From the NCBI GenBank assembly GCA_020064725.1, contig JAGTWJ010000019.1, positions 744,001 through 808,000 on the forward strand: 64,000 nucleotides of DNA, in the 5' to 3' direction. The notes under the pieces are model-generated. The model saw nothing but the letters and a program-made list of their open reading frames with translations, searched no databases and had not been told where the DNA came from. The translations under genes and the position numbers were made by a program. The number at the start of each line of letters is the position of its first letter. Position 1 is the first letter of the stretch. Positions 22,121 through 32,432 of this stretch are shown here, piece after piece. The stretch comes from Drechslerella dactyloides. Taxonomy: Eukaryota; Ascomycota; Orbiliomycetes; Orbiliales; Orbiliaceae.

Positions 22121-25100
22121 TTCAGTGATCTAGGTAGAGCTGTGGGATCGGTCCACTGAGGGTTCTGTGATTGTGCAGCTTCATGTTGATAGGCAGGTCT
22201 CATTTACATGGCGTTTGTGAAAGGAAATATCCCATCGTTTCCACCATATTCTCTTAGTGCATGTGATGTGAATTTCCGGAAAACTCCTAAAGCTTCCGTA
22301 TGATGCCGCCGACTATCCTTCTATAGGGCTCCAGCAGCAGCAGGATGATCTTTGGTTTGCTGCCCAGAGGGCGGCCGCCCGGACTATAAAAGGCGCTTCT
22401 CTGTTAAAATCCACCCCCTCCCCTCTCTTCTCCACACCACTCACTTCCTAGACTCACGATTCATACTCTCTTTCACTAGGCATACTCCTATGATAAAAGG
22501 TCCTAGAATATATATATACACCTCAGATCTCACAAACGGGATATGGATGCTACTAAGCCAGCAACCTCTGCTGATAATATTTTGTTGCACCGTTCGGATA
22601 CCTATATACTTATATAATACTTAGGCGGAGTCTCATGCTATATCTTACCCACGGTTGAATTTTCTTCCCATCGTCGCATAGTCAAACTGCAAAGAAGCTT
22701 AGAGAGCCTGGTCTATGAACCAGGGGCATTGCAATGTAGTGCGTTGACGAACCACCACGAGACTGTTTTCGTCAAGCGACCTAGTACATGTAACATGAAG
22801 CACGATACACGCCGGATCTCTCTGCTCTTTCCAAAGAAATGATCACTGAAAATAAATTAAAAGCTGGGTCCAAGTGACGGCCATACCTATCTCTGGGGCA
22901 TGTAACTTGTCATAAAATTACGTTGTCCTCATGCATATCTAACTCTTATATATATATCAGGATGTACACTAAAGACGGCTCGGACGCGAGATATGGATAA
23001 TATATACGCCAGTGAACGTGCAAAACCTACAACGGGACATGGACCAGATGCTGACAAACCGCAATCTGGTTAGCCACGTTACAACGTTGTCGCTGACAGA
23101 GATTCAATCGACTAGCTATGGTATTCCGACTACGAAGTTCACCGCATGGCGTCGTCCAGCAACTAAAATGCCTTCAGATTACATGTCATCTAATATATCT
23201 ATACCAGCTTAGCCTGGCGCTTATACTGGCAGTATAGCCTGGAGGGTGGTGGTTCTCATGCAATATTGATATCAAAATCTATCGAGATGTCGTTAACTGC
23301 AATCACAGCCCTCACACATGATATTTTGATAAAATACCATATTGTTCCGGTAGCCATGCACGAGTGCGAGTCTCGCAGACAATACGATATACATACAAGC
23401 ATGGCAGCTCTGCGAACACAAATAGCTGTAATGGTGCAGCTAGACAACCTTATCTGTAAACAGTGCACGATATTCAATAAATATGGAATCATATTCAAAC
23501 TATACATATATCGATTCAACTTTCGAGTATCAAGCTTTATGGCTCATGTTCATCTCGAAATCATGCTTGTAAACGCATGATATATTGACCGCGGACTCAA
23601 ACTTTGAGGACCAGTCGGATCTGTTGATGGCCTGGCTGATTCTTGTACAGGTTCATCTCCTCGCAACCGAGGGACGAAGATTACATGACGAGAATTATCA
23701 TGAAGACTGGAGCCAAGATCATGGGATGAAGAAACATTTGACACCTACCGCGTATACCTTCGAGCGGGTGGGGCAGGTCAGAATGAGGACATTTTTCGAC
23801 GTACGAATGGGGAAACAAATATTTGGCCGCTGGCCTATGCGTGACATGTGCGGTGTTGCTGCTGGTCTATATATATATAATCTTTGGTGGTTTATTGCAG
23901 GTGTCGTGGTTGCACTCGCAGCAGGATGTTAACGTTAACTAGATTTTCGTTCGAAGTGCAGCTTGGCTTCGCCTAGAGGTCAGCCTACTAGATATACATA
24001 TGTCAACAGCTTGCCATTTAATTAATCCTGCCGACGATTCTTTACATTCAATATTACCGGGCTATGTTCTTATAGTTAGGAATATGCTTAAAGCTCTCGG
24101 CAGTTGATGGGATCAGTTGGCTTTAACATTTCGCTACCATGAACATCGGAGAAGAAATGGATGGAGTCTGCGCGATCAACTCTTTGGACGGGATTAATAT
24201 GTTAAATTATGTGGAGCTGAGTCCTTCAATTAAGCATTTTCATACCTACCTGACCGACTTATGACTATGATTGAAGGTAGTAACTCAATTTACGGGTATC
24301 GATATATCGAGTTTTTGTCTCGTAGATCACCAGTCGACTTATCTGCAGCTGTTCCATGCACTGATTTCAATACAATGTCGAGCAAAGAAAATCGCATGTT
24401 GAAAAATACCATAATATATTAAAGGTTCTAAGGCATGGTTCTAATATGTGAATACCGGATCGAGTCGATAGATGTATATAGTTGCTTATAGCTACTTAGG
24501 CTTTTATGAATTTAAAGTGGTTCTAAAACTTCAAATTTGGATTCAAAGGAGGTAGAAAACAAACGCGAAAATACTATTAATGCATTAAGAAGTGGTCTCA
24601 ATGTTTACACCTGCTCGTATTGATATATTGATTCGTAGCCGAACTCAGTCAGTGATCTGGTGTCCACTTCATTTCCGACGGAAGGTGATTTGCCGAATTT
24701 GCGTAGATGGACCAAGATATTTGTGGCTTTGAATCATCACTTGCAGTCTCGGTAACAATATTGCCTTTAGATTCGTTCAGAAACTTAAGTGTTCATGGCC
24801 GGGACACGTCGAGGTAAACTACGACGGCGGCGGATGTGGTGGGAGATTTGGTTATAGAAGATACTGTTCTGTGCAGAAACTGCTGTCCCTTGACGATGGT
24901 ACTGGTATCCTTAAGAATTGTGGGATACCGCGGGGGTGAAGGCAAGATATTCGGCTGTATTTAGATTGAAAGAGCCCGGCTATTGGGTGCCTTCTGGTGT
25001 TCTGTTCGAGACTCGTAGGATGTGTATCCCGTTCATTATGAATGTATAATACAAGACGCTAATAGAACCTAGCTGTATCTACCCAACTATCTATGGACCA

Positions 25101-25123
25101 AATAGCTAAATGCCGAGCTAGAC
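22121..25123. other. 3-kb AT-rich region without a recognised gene
   Basis: The composition is AT-rich with many TATA runs. A plus-strand frame at about 23585-23932 ends in a hydrophobic, membrane-like segment but lacks an upstream ATG and resembles nothing known to me. The region is compatible with old, mutated repetitive DNA, but no element could be identified. Confidence 0.5.
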
Positions 25124-26096
25124 CTACTGCCGTTGGTAAGTGACTTTGACGATGCCACTACCTTCAGGCCCCAGCGCCATCCCCTGTGTGTTTTCTTTAG
25201 CGCTAATCGCGCCGGCTTCATTCTCGTACTCTACGAACGCGATACCCTTCCGACCAGGCACCAATCTGACTTCCTTAAACCCTTCAAAGCTGCCAAAGAT
25301 ACCATTGAGAATATCCAAAGTGGCATTGTCTGGTAAGTTTTGAAGGAAGAGAATCTTGTTTGGTGGTAGGTACTCGTCGGGGATCTGTGGGGCCGCCGGT
25401 GCAGCTGTCGATTTGAGACCACCGGGGGCTGCTGGAGCGGCTGTCGCTGCTTTCTTTGCAGGACGTGACGAATCTGGTGCGAGAGCGTGTGCGGGGCCGG
25501 ACTGCGGGGGCCGTTTTAGCTGCTTCTGCGCCTCGGCCGCCCGGATCGCTTGTTTCCGCTCTGTAGACAAATTAGACACTGGGAAACAACGTGATATTCT
25601 GCAATAATAGCGGTAGACGTGGTGCGTACCCTTCTCCGCAAGCCTTCTCCGCTTGTGTGCCTCAAACTCGGCCTCATTGGACTCCGACTGGACCGTTGCA
25701 TCGCTCTTCGTCCGCGCATACTGCAGCACCATCGGCTTCTCAAACAGAAGGAAGCCCTGGACTTCCTTTATCGCTCGCTCGGCGGCATCGGGGGTGTCGA
25801 ATACTACGAAGGCCTGCCCTCGCGCCCGTAGGTTCTTCTTGGCGACGATCTCGAGAATGGTACCATACTGCGAGAAGAGGGTTTCGAGGGTGGCAGTGAG
25901 GACCGGGATCTTGACGGACTCTTCGAGGTTTCGGCACTACATTGGCGGGGAGAGGTTTAGCTGTCGATCTGGACTGCGATTCGAAGGGTTTGGTGGGGTG
26001 CGTACGTATACTCTGTGGCGTCGTGTTAGCTGTGGTCAACAATTGGTAATGGAGCTGTGGGGAAAGGCCTTACGTGCTACTTTTCTGGTCCGCCAT
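25124..26096 (-). CDS. msl1: U2 small nuclear ribonucleoprotein B'' (U1A/U2B'' family)
   Basis: Spliceosomal RNA-binding protein of the U2 snRNP. Minus-strand exons: 26074-26096, 26006-26012 (7 nt), 25630-25936, 25124-25560; phases agree, giving 257 aa. The 7-nt exon completes the RNP2 strand, reading STVYCRNLEE after splicing. RRM1 (about 8-85) shows KIPVLTATLETLFSQYG and RNP1 RARGQAFVVF. A basic linker (HKRRRLAEKERKQ) and an Ala/Pro spacer follow. RRM2 (about 180-257) shows KILFLQNLPDNAT and RKGIAFVEYENE. The two-RRM layout is typical of U1A/U2B''; the missing Sm-type features are expected. It is divergent from DBP10, with 334 bp between the starts. Confidence 0.93.
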
Positions 26097-26430
26097 CTTG
26101 AAGCAGCGCCGGTAAGTGCGATAGCTTCTTGAGCTCGCGAGCGAATGAGGGATTGTGTGATAGGTGGTGTTATGAGCCGGGCATTCGGAGGCGGCCGAGA
26201 TCGCGACGATGGTGGTGTGAACGTTGATTGAGGCCGATAGTGAGTCGCGGCGCGGTCAAAGCCTCGGCCACGCCAAGAAATTTAGCTCCCGCCGCAGAAC
26301 TGGCGACACAAAAATTTCTGCGACTCGAATAAATATTTCTCGATAGCATCCACCTCAGCGGAAACGTTGATTCGACACTACGAACGGCCCACCACATTCA
26401 GAGCCAAGCAGAGCTGGGAGCAACGTCGCT
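26097..26430. promoter_or_regulatory. Shared divergent promoter region U2B'' / DBP10
   Basis: 334 bp lie between two divergent ATGs of RNA-processing genes. No specific motif was recognised. Confidence 0.5.
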
Positions 26431-29326
26431 ATGGCTCCCCGTTTCTTGGCTAGAGCCGCATCTCCAGCGGCCAGCGAGGCCGATGTGGATATCGCGTCCG
26501 CACTCACAGGCACGGTATCATTCGCAGACGATGACGATTTTGGCTTCGCAGAGCCTCCCAAGAAGCGCTTAAAGTCTCAGAAGACTCTCGACGCTAGCTC
26601 AATCCTCGACCTCGACAGACCGTCTGACAATGACGATGATGCATCGGACGACGATAAATTTATCAAGTCGCAACTAGCCTCAGCAAACCGAAAGGCTTCA
26701 AATATCAAATCCAAGTCTCTCAAGAAGTCTGGCGGATTTCAGTCGATGGGTCTCAATGCCACGCTTTTGAAGGCGATTCAAAGAAAAGGTTTCTCTGTAC
26801 CGACGCCGATTCAGCGGAAGACGATTCCTTTGCTGCTGGAAGGGCAGGATGTTGTGGGTATGGCGAGAACTGGGTCAGGGAAGACAGCCGCCTTTATCAT
26901 CCCTATGATCGAGAAGCTGAAGGCGCATTCGGCGAAGGTACGCCACACAGGACCACACCTTTATTCCAAAAGTACACCAGCTGACAAGAAATTAGGTCGG
27001 AGCCCGTGGTCTTATCCTTTCACCCTCCCGTGAACTTGCTTTACAAACCCTCAAAGTCGTCAAGGATCTTTCTCGTGGCACCGACCTAAAGCCAATCCTC
27101 CTCGTGGGTGGCGACAGCCTTGAAGAGCAATTCTCAATGATGACGACGAATCCAGACATCATAATTGCCACCCCAGGTCGATTCTTACATTTAAAAGTTG
27201 AGATGGAATTGGACTTGGGCAGCATACAGTACATCGTATTTGACGAGGCGGATAGACTGTTCGAGATGGGTTTCGCGGCACAGCTTGGAGAAATACTGCA
27301 CGCCTTGCCAGCCAACAGACAAACTACTTTGTTTTCTGCGACGCTGCCGAAGAGTCTCGTAGAATTCGCTAAAGCTGGTTTACATGAACCGTCGCTGGTG
27401 CGGCTGGATGCAGACTCAAAGGTCTCGACAGAGTTGGAGAGTGTATTCTTTTCTATCAAGACTGAAGAGAAGGAGGGGGCGCTACTCCAAATCCTCCAGG
27501 ACCTTATCAATGTCCCGGTATCCGAATCTCGATCGACTAGCCACAAAGAAACGCAGACTGAAGGAGAAGGCAAGAAGAAACGGAAGCGATTCACAAACTT
27601 GCCGAAGAACGAACTGTCGGATCCACACTCAACCATTATATTTGCTAGCACGAAGCACCACGTTGAATATCTAGCGAACCTACTGAAGACATTCGGTTAC
27701 GCCGTCTCATACGTCTACGGAACGCTAGACCAGGTTGCTCGACGGAACCAGGTTGATAAGTTTAGGTCTGGCGAGTCACAGATTCTGGTTGTTACAGATG
27801 TCGCCGCACGTGGAATCGATATACCAATGTTATCTAACGTCATCAACTACGATTTCCCGCCTCAACCAAAAGTCTTCGTCCACCGCGTTGGCCGGACGGC
27901 GAGAGCGGGTCGGAGGGGTTGGGCATATAGTCTCGTCCGGTTAGAGGATATGCCCTATCTGTTGGACCTGCAGCTGTTCCTGGGCAGGAAACTAGTGACG
28001 GATGGCGCATTATCTCTTGCACAGGGGAAGAAAAAGGAGGAATTCGACTTTGCAAACGATGTGATAATTGGAGCGTTGAAGCGGGACGGGTTGGAACGGT
28101 GCACGGAGGCTGTTGTGCGGGTGGTTGATGCCAGCCATGATCTGGCAGCGATGAAGCAAGTCGCAGCCAGGGGAGAGAAGCTTTATCAGAAGACGAAGGT
28201 GGCGGCGAGCACTGAAAGCGTGAAAAGGTCAAAGGAGATTGTAGCCGGAAAGGAATGGATGAGTGTCAACCCGATCTTTGCGGACGAAGTCGATGTTTTG
28301 GAGATCGAAAAGGCAGATATGCTCAAGCGTCTGGCAAACTATCGGCCGCAGGAGACGGTGTTCGAAATCGGCCAGCGAGGCGTGAATAGGAGTGAAGGGG
28401 CGAGTGTCATGAAGGCGAGGAGGGAGAAAATTAAGATCAAATCAAAGCTCCGGGAGGAGGCAGATACACTCAATCCACCAGTCTCTAGACCCAGGCGCCA
28501 GCTTGGCGATGACGATGACGTGGAAATGGAGGATAATACATGGGAGGATATGGATGAAGACGCACCAGAGCCTTCTACCATTGAGGTCGATATGTCTTCC
28601 GCAGATGAAGACGAGCTTGAATCTGTCTTCAAAACGAAATCATCGAAATCCAAGTCGAAAAGCAAGTCCTTCCAGGACCCGGAGCACTACATGGCCTACA
28701 CCCCCACCACATCTCTCGCCGAAGATCGTGGCTACAGCATCACGAATTCATTTGCAGAGGCCGCTAGATCTGCGACCATGGACCTCGTCAATGACGAAGG
28801 CACCGCCTTTGGCGAACCCAGCAAACGAAACGCGGGTCTCCGCTGGGATGCCAAGACGAAGAAATTCGTCAACCGTCGCAACGACGACGACGGCTCCCGC
28901 GGTGGACCGAAGATGATCCGTGGCGAATCTGGCCAGAAGATCGCGGCATCTTTCAAAAGCGGCAGATTTGAAGGCTGGAAGAAGGCGAACAAACTCAGTC
29001 GCCTACCGAAAGTCGGCGAATTGGAAAACACCATCGGCGGCGGCATGGCCAGCAAAGCTGGCTTTGGGGGTGTTGGAGGCAGAATTGGTGGCCGGATGTT
29101 TCATAAGAAGGTCGCAGCGCCAAAACAGGCGGATAAGGCGCGCGACGACTACCATGTGCGCAAGAAGAGGGTGGAGGAGGCCAAAGCGAAGGGGCTGCAT
29201 GGAAAGGGTTACGGGAAGCGAGTGAACAGCGAGGTCAAGAACAATGTGCAAATTGCGAAGGACCGGCGGCTGAAGGAGAAGCGGAGAGAGAAGAACGCTA
29301 GGCCCAGTCGCAGAGGGCGGAAATAG
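26431..29326 (+). CDS. dbp10: ATP-dependent DEAD-box RNA helicase DBP10
   Basis: Nucleolar helicase for 60S ribosomal subunit assembly. Two exons, 26431-26937 and 26996-29326, give 945 aa, normal for the family. An acidic N-terminus is followed by the Q-motif region (FQSMGLNATLLKAIQRKGF, PTPIQ) near residue 100-120, motif I ARTGSGKT near 145, PSRELALQ, TPGRFLHL, DEAD at about 252-255, SATLPKS, ARGIDIPMLSNVINYDFP and HRVGRTARAGRRG. An insertion rich in Lys/Glu lies between the two RecA lobes near residue 375. The C-terminal half has the DBP10-type region including EHYMAYTPTT and a very basic tail (RRLKEKRREKNARPSRRGRK) suited to rRNA binding. It shares a short promoter with U2B''. Confidence 0.96.
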
Positions 29327-30211
29327 GCAACTTGCCGTCGCTTATCGTCGAGATGCAGTTGGCTTGTAAGAAATATCCGACGTAATAAATATTGCCACTG
29401 GCGGCTCGAGGGGCCAGGCTTTTTCAGTCACTCCCACGAATTGTAAAGCAATCTGTGCCCTTTATATCGCCGTTAAGCGCCGGCAGATCGGGCTTGTCGT
29501 CTGTGATTGGTACCAAGTATAACGTATATTCTAGTTCTGACGACCACAGCGCACGTATTTAGGCCGAAGATGTGCGTGGCGGCCCACGAGTCTATCGGGA
29601 CGGGGAATCCGACGTCCGCCAAAGTCCAGGATAAGTAAGTATCCATCATAATACTACAACGAATATGTCATGTTACGTTATCTGGCTCGAAGAACTTCAA
29701 AAAATTTAAAAGCCGATCCATAGCTATAGTCAAAACGCCTTGAGACGACCTCAATGCGAAGTGAATAGCTACAAACGGCCGATTCGAGTTCTCCGGCCTC
29801 CGGGTTAGCTGGGTGGGCCTAGCTATAACTGCTTGCGCAAATGTTCTAAAGTGTAGAGTCATAATCTATGAAACGAACATCAGAACTTATTTTTGGGGGA
29901 ATTTTGTTTCCAGTCCAGTCCTGATATATAGTCGTGAGGATATGAAGTCACAATCTGCTAAATCTTTTAGATATAGTTTTGCGAACTCAAGCTTGACATA
30001 GAAGTTCCACCCAGCAATAAATGGGAATATACGTTTAATGGATATCATGATATCATGTGAGGACTTTTATTATCTATAGAATCTTGATACGTATCGATAC
30101 CAGAGTCAGCGAATAGATCGATATCGATATAGTTCATAGAATTCGGGAAGCGGTCTTCGATCTTCGTAACCTTTACAACTGACTTCAACGCTATCACTAC
30201 AAGCCAGCAAG
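29327..30211. other. Intergenic, start of AT-rich accessory island
   Basis: The DBP10 3' flank passes into AT-rich DNA from about 29.6 kb. No gene was seen. Confidence 0.5.
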
Positions 30212-31065
30212 ATGTCGAATAAAGTCAAAGGCTGGGCTAAAAGATGCTACGGGCTAGTTATTCGGGTATTGCTATCTCGACCATCGGTTCGCATTGGTAG
30301 GTAGTAGTCGTAGTAGATTCTTACGTCTTGAATTTAACTCTTAATCAAATCCAACACATGCACAGCAAGCTACGCTCAAGCTCCGAGAGCACCCCAAACA
30401 GCAGCATCGGAGTGGGGATTAACTCGCCCGGAAGGGTCGGGGATGCCAGAATAGCAATGCTGCAAGAGCCTTTACGCCTACAGAAACCATGCATCAGCCG
30501 AACCGAAGAAGTTCACGCAGAGCAAATCAGGCAATTGGAAGAACTTCGGGACGAATTTGCCAAAGCCCAGGAACAAAATGCCGCGCGTCTACATCAACTC
30601 GAACTCGATTGCGCATTGGATGCGAGTAACCTCGCAGGGGTGATCCAGATCTGCCAGACGACCATGGATTTTGTCTCGGAGCTTGCGAACCATACAAACA
30701 ATAATGGACGAGGAATGCACCCAGCTATCGAAGCTTTTCTGGAGTGTATGCAGAATATCCGTAATTTTCCAGGTAAAAACACAACCCCATGTTCACCACT
30801 ATCTGGGGATGAGAGAATCCGATTTAAGGTTGGAAAACGAAAGCTCTCCTGTAGGATGCGGACACTCCTTACGCTCGCTGAGCAGTCGAGCTCTTCTCCA
30901 ACAAAGTCACTCGAAGGGACAGATGCCGAGGATTTCATTATGGCAATGGAAGATATCGTTGAAATTATGCAAGATCAGTCGAAGGTTGGAGCAAAGCTCA
31001 GGCGTGAGACTCCACAAATTGCTGTACAACAGTTGAGGAAACATCAAAGTCTCATGCAGAATTAA
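30212..31065 (+). CDS. Coiled-coil protein, partial paralogue of the adjacent NLR-like ankyrin gene
   Basis: Unrecognised as a family. Model of 262 aa: exon 1 30212-30300 (MSNKVKGWAKRCYG...), intron 30301-30365, exon 2 30366-31065, phases matching. Residues about 75-115 are a charged coiled coil (HAEQIRQLEELRDEFAKAQE). Residues about 175-253 align with residues 309-388 of the ankyrin protein encoded at 32433-35471: LSGDER vs LSTAER, DAEDFIMAMEDIVEIMQ vs DAQDYLTSIQDLLEVLQ, and KLRRE vs SLKRE. It lacks both the N-terminal helical domain and the ankyrins of the neighbour. It may be a truncated duplicate, possibly functional as a regulator or decoy, or a decaying copy; its exon structure is still intact. 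Confidence 0.55.
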
Positions 31066-32432
31066 TTTGATGGAGGCTCTCCAATCCTTAGAGAACTTTG
31101 CGAGTGCGTCGAGGCAAGTGCAAGATCCATTTCAAGAAATTCGAAAGCTACCTGTGCATGTACAACTACTGAGAGGAAGATAAATACTAGATAGAAGTGT
31201 AGCATGAGAGGTGTGCAAGTGCTGGTCTTGTAAACCAGATCGCAAGAAGTGCAGGCGCACGTCAGGCAAGTGCTCAGAAATTAGTAGCGCATAGCGTGCA
31301 CGTGTGCTACCTCGAGCGAAGGCCTACAGCCATACCAGACTTTACCGAAGACGACAGGGATATTCAAACGAAAATCTTAGGCTATGCAATTTTTATTGGA
31401 TTCAATTATTCTTGAATTTCTGGTCAGACACTAGAGAATGAGATTTGAAGCAAAAGGCTCGAACTCCATTGTCAATATAATCTTGAGATCTCTTGAGACC
31501 AACGTTTTATTCCACCAAACTTGAAAAAGAGGATGTAGTCTCCAGTTCACAAATCAACCGGGTCAGCTGGGCGGCTGGCTCACCGGAATTGCGGCTTCAA
31601 CTGTCAAAATCCTGTCGCTTGGAAAACCCAAATGTGGAAACTAATACCAGCCATGAGGTTCTGTGCATGTATTGAACATGAACAGCTTGAAGTTGTTGTC
31701 AATTGTCAATGTGCAAAGAGCCGGCGCCAATAGGCTACGCTACACGAGAACATCGGGTATAGTGACTGCACGCAAGGCGACCGGACTTCAATTCGCAGCT
31801 GTTATATTTAGCTGGCTTTGTGCTCTATACGCATGCTGATGGAGCTAATGTGGTGGCAGCCAGGGTCCCTAGCAAGTCCTTGGTCAGTTGACCAATCCAT
31901 ATCCATTCTCATTGGGAATGCAATGTTTGGGCAATGCAGGCGCCCAGCCCCAATTTGCTGGGTAACTGTGGTATACTAAGTGGACAACGCGCAAAATGAC
32001 AGGTCAGGATCCTAAGCGCCTTGCGCTGTGCCATCCGCTTGCATGTCAAGGGAGTCGTTGAAAGTATGCCTGACAGCAATGCTGGCACCTTGTAGAATTT
32101 ATCGAGATGAGCATCCCTTTCGCGCATAAGCCCCTTGATTCTATAATTAGGATCTGCTACTGCCTAGCAAGCGCTTGATAGGCACATGAACGCGCAGTAC
32201 ATATAGAGGATTCAACACCTCCATCAGGCTTTCCGGAGGGCTACCCACCCTTATATAGCTTATATACACCGATATACTCGGAGCTATGCTTATTTTATTC
32301 TAGCTAGCTTTTCCAACAAGATAACTAAGTATCATAAGACGTTAGCCAACTATCGGACTAACCTCTGTCGTCCAATACCTTCTTCCTACTCTTGTTTCCT
32401 GCGGGGGAGCTTTATTTCATTCTGAGGCGAAG
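31066..32432. other. Intergenic with decayed coding remnant
   Basis: AT-rich and without an intact gene. It includes a Zn2Cys6-like half motif (listed separately) and the promoter of the ankyrin gene. Confidence 0.5.
31208..31290 (+). pseudogene. Possible Zn(II)2Cys6 domain remnant
   Basis: The plus frame through 31211 reads VCKCWSCKPDRKKCRRTSGK, containing C-X2-C-X6-C-X6-C, which fits the first half of a fungal binuclear zinc cluster. The frame is closed by TGA at 31205-31207 and by a stop after SSA downstream. The second half (C-X2-C-X6-C) is not in frame. Either it is a chance match or the relic of a transcription-factor gene. Confidence 0.25.

Noticed and set aside
23585..23932. Frame ending in a hydrophobic segment
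   Set aside because: No ATG at the frame start, surrounded by AT-rich non-coding DNA, no family resemblance.
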